NCBI RefSeq assembly: GCF_000237925.1
Contig: NC_031502.1
Coordinates: 49,329,283-49,393,282, forward strand
Reading direction: 5' to 3'
DNA from: Schistosoma mansoni
Taxonomy: Eukaryota; Platyhelminthes; Trematoda; Strigeidida; Schistosomatidae
DNA: 64,000 nt
Numbering within the stretch: position 1 is the first letter of the stretch; the number at the start of each line of letters is the position of its first letter. Positions 58,805 to 64,000 of this stretch are shown here, piece by piece. The translations under genes were made by a program, and so were the position numbers. Below the pieces are notes generated by a model, which saw only the letters and a program-made list of their open reading frames with translations, searched no databases and was not told the origin of the DNA.

Positions 58805-61800
58805 TTAATAAAAGTAGAACTAACTCAAAGTAAGGAAATGATCTACCATAGATGAACACCAATAATTAAACCATAAAGCATATGACATTGTAAGAAATAA
58901 AGTTTTTCATAGGAGGTGGTTTAAGATCATATTTTACTCAATTATATCATTTTTATTCTGATTATCTACTGAATTATGGTTTAGTAAAAATGTTTATCTG
59001 ACATACAAGTTGAGTTTTTTTTATTTATTCATCAATTAAATAATCTAATCTACCATCTGTTTCACATTCGATAGTTTTTTTATGAAATGTTATGTATCTT
59101 CAGAAGTAATCAAATAAGAGTGAAACTGACTCTACGTCGTGGATGAATTTCATGACATGAATGTCTAAACTTATTTATTAAAAAGTTTATTTTATTTGAC
59201 ATATGATTGAGATCTTCATGTCTCACATCTAGGCAACAGCTCAGCACACTACTTTAAGGCTAGACAATAGTGAAATAAGATGACGACCGGTGTAGTAACA
59301 TAAAATATGCAGTTACAAAACCACTATCCCTAAAATTCACTGACCGTTTTATATACCCAACATCCGTAGTGGCTGAACAAATGTCGAGCCCACATAGGTT
59401 ATTCTAGTTTCTGGACAAGCCAATTTATCCATACTTCTTGAGTCACATTTCGACCTGGTTAATTATTTGCTTCGCTTCGCCTAACAGCCTTGCCTTGCTT
59501 TGTCTCGATTTGATTTGACTACAAATATTGAGTAACGCTTAATTAAAGTGAGTTGCCTGACACACCTTCTCCACCGCGCATCATTTCGCTTCGTTTCCCC
59601 AATCGTTTTTTCTGCATCAACGATTCTATGAAATACATATATTCAAAATTCGTTCTCGTATATGACTTGTTTTTATTCCGTCATTCAGTAATGCAAGTTA
59701 AGTCGATGATTACATACAAGGATTGGAGACATGTATATTTCGATAACGATTATCACACGATCAAATTGGAGTCAGATATTACAGGGCCACTAAACGTTCA
59801 CTAAATCAGGTCATCATAGGATGTGATCCACTTTAAAACTAAATAATTGTCAAGAGACTCTTATTATTCACATCTGATAACTATATTAAATTTACTTTAT
59901 CATGCATTTGTTCTGTTAGAAAGTGTCAACAGAAACGTTTCTTTAACTTTTCTGTATCTTCAGATGAGTGTCAGTATTTAAAAACAAATTCAAGTATTTA
60001 GGAACATAGTTCTTATTACCTTCAACGTTAATGTAATGTCCTGTTCAATAAAATAATTAGTATTTATATAATATATGTTTGTTATTCAGGTTTAATCTAT
60101 CCTTACGTGTTATGCACATTTACTCGTCGAATTATTCAACTATTATATCGTAGGTTTGTGTACTATGAGTTTTCCTAAGCTTTACTTTATAAGTATTTGC
60201 TCTGTACAAGTACATTCAATACTTTTGTTCCTTTCTAATACATTTTTGACATAAGCGATTACTTAATCATTTTAACAAGCCAATACAGTTCTATCTCATT
60301 AATTCGAAGTAATCAATTAATTTTTAAATTCAAAAGACTCTGGGAGCAGTAAGACGTCGGTTGTATGAATTGTTAGTTTACTTATTTAAATTCTTATTCC
60401 AATATCGTATTTCTCATGGAAGTTACATGACCACTTTCGTTGAACACCATAACCTAGTAATGTGTTTCTCATTATTGTGTTATCGAGTATATTTACTGAT
60501 GAAACTTCCTTATTCATTTAAGCCCTTAAAAGTTATATATATAAAATTGCAGGATTCGAATAACATAGTTTAACGAAAAATCTGTAAGATTGCTGATTTT
60601 TTCACCAATTTGTAAACGTATGATATTATATAACCAAAATATATCATTCAAGTCGTTTTTTAACAATGAATAAAATTAATCATCTTGGTCTGCAGCTACT
60701 TTACCCATGTCATATAAGATTTTGCAAGATACCTAAAAGTCCTATATACTATTGATGGTTCACATAAATAAAAAATCGTTAGCTAGAATAGAATACACGT
60801 TCGGGAATCTTTATTCGATGATAGTTATCCGGATGAAGTCAGTCTATAGCAAGAAATATCAGTAAAGTGAACATATCGTTATGAAAAACATTTCTATGGA
60901 AACTTTTACTTCATTCAAATCATGAACTGATTCAAGTTAAACAATCATTAAAGGCAAAGCATCATTCATGTGAACATTCTAATTGTAAAACGACCTAAAT
61001 ATCTACGACATTTTTTCTACCTAATAATGTCAGTTGAGAAATAATATTTTCGAGTAATGGTACGGTAAATTCATAATTTATTCGTTGATTGCATAGTAAC
61101 TAAAAAGGTAATATAAAGTTATTTTATTGAAATGAAAAATTGCCTATGAAGTATACAGCCTTTAATTATTTTCCAGAGATGAAAATGTTGTGTTTTTTTA
61201 TACCATAACTGCATCGGCGCTTAGAACATCATATGTGTATCTACCGAAATATAGTAATGTATGTACATTGGAAAAGTGAAGGATGTATAAAAAGATATTC
61301 CTGCTTTCTAAATGTCATTAAACAATAGGATCTAATATTATTTAATGATGGTTTCTAAGGTGATCGAATCAGCTGACACATTTTCCAAATAGTTCCAAAT
61401 TCGAATAAAGTCATGAATTGTACAATGAAATAATTAAAGCAAATAACCCTTAAACTTCTAAATGATCTACTTTACTACTACATTTTCTGAACATAATTGT
61501 TCAATATAATCACTAGTTTCTTTCTAATATCAATAATTAAAAATCGATGTTCAATTATTTCTGCATTAGAATAATGAAAAAGAGGTAGCTGTTAGCATAG
61601 CCAATGTATCGTATTCAGCAAAAAAATTTCATAATTTCCTTTAACCAACTAATACTGGTAATCTAATAAGCCGATTTACTAATATCCCTAGTGTCAGCCC
61701 TAGAATTCTTGTGTCAAAGGAGAAGTGATAATAATTTGGAAAAAACGTTGAATCCCGATTAAATAATGGTATAATCAAATTAACGAATAGAAAAATGTAG

Positions 61801-63670
61801 TGACTAAAAGAGACGATAATAATTTGATAAATCTATCCACTGTCTAAACAGTAAGTCTAAGGATGCTTAAAAAACTCGCTTGAATAAAACTTTTGGATAC
61901 TAGCTAATTGAAACATAAGACACTTAGTATGTTTAGATTACTAGGAGCTATTTCGCATTGTTTCTGGATAATTTAAGTTAGCAAAAACGAACTCGACCCT
62001 TATTTAGAGATGATTATATTACAGTTAATGTAGAGACTGAATATTTTGTAAAGATAAGGGACACAGTGGTTCAATGAGAAGTCGCTAAATGGGAAGGCTA
62101 TGTTGTGTCAATCAAAAACGTTCTAATGATAAGTGGATGTGACTGACCAAGTATCCATTTTGTTTTCTAGAGAGAACATATGTATATAAGCTTAAGAATG
62201 TAATTTTTTGTAGCCCGATAAACTACCTCCTTCACTGTAAGTATTCTCACTCACTAACAAGTTGGGGTCTTGCATATAGGACGATCATTTGTCACTATCA
62301 GTCTCCGTCATCACGTTTCATAAAAGTCACCCCTAATTTTAGCTTTTTCAAAGCCAATTATTATGATAATACTCAATTCATTTTTACATTTGGTGAATAC
62401 ATTTTGTTTCAAAAGGCTTTTAAATAAGTATTTCGTATAAATGACCAACAGTGAGAAGTTAGGTTTTGGGAATCGAGCTGTAGTAATTCCACAGCATGTT
62501 CGGTTGGTCTGACTGATAGGTCAGACAGATTAATTAAATTTATCACAGTTTCCATAAGATTGTTATATTTTACATTTGTTGTGCCACTACCAATTCAACT
62601 TGTCATTATTCTGTTGATTCCCAGTGATTTCAAATCAGTCGATCCAAGTTCTGCAACAATATGAGCAAATAACGATGTGAACGCTATTAATTGTTCTTTC
62701 AATATTTCTTTCAAATAATGAATTCACAACAAACGTCTCATAATGGTTTGACTTTAATCAGTTTACATTCGTTTTTCTTTGACGCTACGTTATCGCTTTC
62801 TGCATTAAAGATATAAAATTTTTGTGAATACTGGTCGAAATATAGGATCACTGTGATACTTATGATGATTCCAAAGAAACCGTGTCATAAATCTGCTTCC
62901 AGCCAACCTGACTCTATTCAAGCAATCTGAACTACACTGATTAACATTCTTAAATCAATCGAAAAGTAGCTCTTGTAAATGGGTAGTTTGTTGATAAGAA
63001 AACAAAAGTATTATTCTTCGATAATTCTGATTATGAAGGATTCCAGACAAGTTTGCTGGACGAAACGTTGGAATCATTTTAAATTTCGTTCGCTGAGTTT
63101 ATTTCAAATTAAATTTTCACAAACAAAATTCAGTTGGACTTTACAGATTTAATGAGTCTGTTTAAATCTACAGTTAACCATGTCTGTAAAAGAAAAAACT
63201 TCTTATAAATATAGAATATCCGCTTTCATAATCTCGTATAATTATCAAAATTAACTTTGAAAAGTCTCCACATTGTTTCTGGTGAGGATTAGATATCTAG
63301 GGTTAGAAATAAAGATCTAGGGTTACTTTTTTCATCACGAACGGGCATCCGTTATAAAACTACAGTGCTTTGTAGCAATAAGAATGAATGAATTTCGTGA
63401 TTAAATACAAGATTTACTATCTTATAAACTAATCTAAAAGTTGCATTCTCAGTTCTGACTAGCTTGTCCCTAGATCATACCTTCATTAAAACAACTTGTA
63501 ATTTTGAAAATTAAAAAAAAGTATTATATTAGTTGGGTAACAAATGTAATATCCAATAGTTGATTGTAAAGTTATACATTTCTTAAAATAATTAGCAGAT
63601 AATTTTGAATCTTTTGTAAAATCAATTATACATTATCAATTAAAAAGTAATGAGTTTAGATTGATATAAT
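58805..63670. other. Long gene-free region
   Basis: AT-rich. A remnant of a hammerhead-element tail (tcatgaactgattcaagtta) occurs near 60920. A pyrimidine-rich patch with repeated CTTCG/CTTG words lies at 59470-59520. Nothing else recognised; open frames of up to 83 codons lack any family signal. Confidence 0.35.
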
Positions 63671-63674
63671 GATT

Positions 63675-63860
63675 GGATTAATGTTAAACCACTATTGAAA
63701 ACCTGGAAGCACTGGACAGCCATCTCGTCCTAGTACGAGACTCATCAGCGTGCGCATCCGCGATCCCGCTATCGAGACTCGAACCGAATACCTTCGGTCT
63801 AAGTGGTCTAACATTGATCCATTCATGATATCAATCTAACCATAACAATCTTTACAACCG
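63675..63860 (-). mobile_element. Hammerhead element, short inverted form
   Basis: - strand CTGATGAG, stem II and GTC present, but GAGA in place of GAAA (63700-63755). Then a box B complement (actcgaaccgaat), then an abrupt forward tail (ggtctaacattgatccattc). Box A and the second hammerhead are deleted. Confidence 0.55.
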
Positions 63861-64000
63861 TATACTGATAAATAATGAATAAAATCAAAAATATCTGACA
63901 TAAACACTCTTGATTACACAAAAGACTTCTAAGTATAAAAAGTATTATTTACATTTTTTAAAATTCATTTGATTCTCAAAATTATTTTCATAAATATAAT

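Noticed and set aside
59553-59804. 83-codon open frame in the right-hand desert
   Set aside because: Needs a non-ATG start, no recognisable motif, no splice-site support.

Overview
The window is a stretch of flatworm nuclear DNA, almost certainly from a blood fluke (genus Schistosoma or a close relative). The reasons are: very AT-rich DNA, split genes with small exons, schistosome-type RTE-like LINE fragments ending in TAAG repeats, a Penelope-like fragment, and a copy of the Sm-alpha type short repeat with its hammerhead ribozyme. I cannot name the species. Three runs of exactly 200 N (33728, 39462, 46831) are assembly gaps.

Genes. Three protein-coding host genes can be supported. (1) 3059-10422, + strand: a DP subunit of the E2F/DP transcription factor, 9 coding exons whose junctions join in frame into 753 residues. 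(2) 12715-33491, + strand: tyrosyl-DNA phosphodiesterase 1 (TDP1), 14 coding exons joining in frame into 512 residues, both HKD active-site halves present, plus an N-terminal PBZ-type zinc finger that human TDP1 lacks. (3) 52551-54044, - strand: an intronless-in-coding, 497-residue rhodopsin-like GPCR. DP and TDP1 lie in tandem, 2.3 kb apart. Both start codons directly follow a 3' splice acceptor, so each has either an upstream non-coding exon or a trans-spliced leader. Two exact E2F consensus sites lie at 62-82, a plausible autoregulatory promoter for the DP gene.

Layout. 1-3058: E2F pair, a decayed LINE and two short repeats. 3059-10540: DP gene. 10540-12714: intergenic, nothing recognised. 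12715-33507: TDP1, with repeats in its introns (RTE-like LINE pieces, hammerhead elements, other short repeats). 33680-50830: gene-free repeat country with an endonuclease/reverse-transcriptase LINE ORF on the - strand (39776-41680), Sm-alpha, RTE fragments and several hammerhead elements. 52551-54044: GPCR. 54160-64000: a rearranged Penelope-like fragment, one probable solo LTR, decayed hammerhead elements and long stretches with nothing recognisable.

The most unusual structure is a dispersed short-element family. Each copy has a tRNA-like box A/box B, a hammerhead ribozyme, and ends that are inverted repeats of each other, so that full copies carry two hammerhead segments facing opposite ways. 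Two of the three assembly gaps fall inside such inverted copies.
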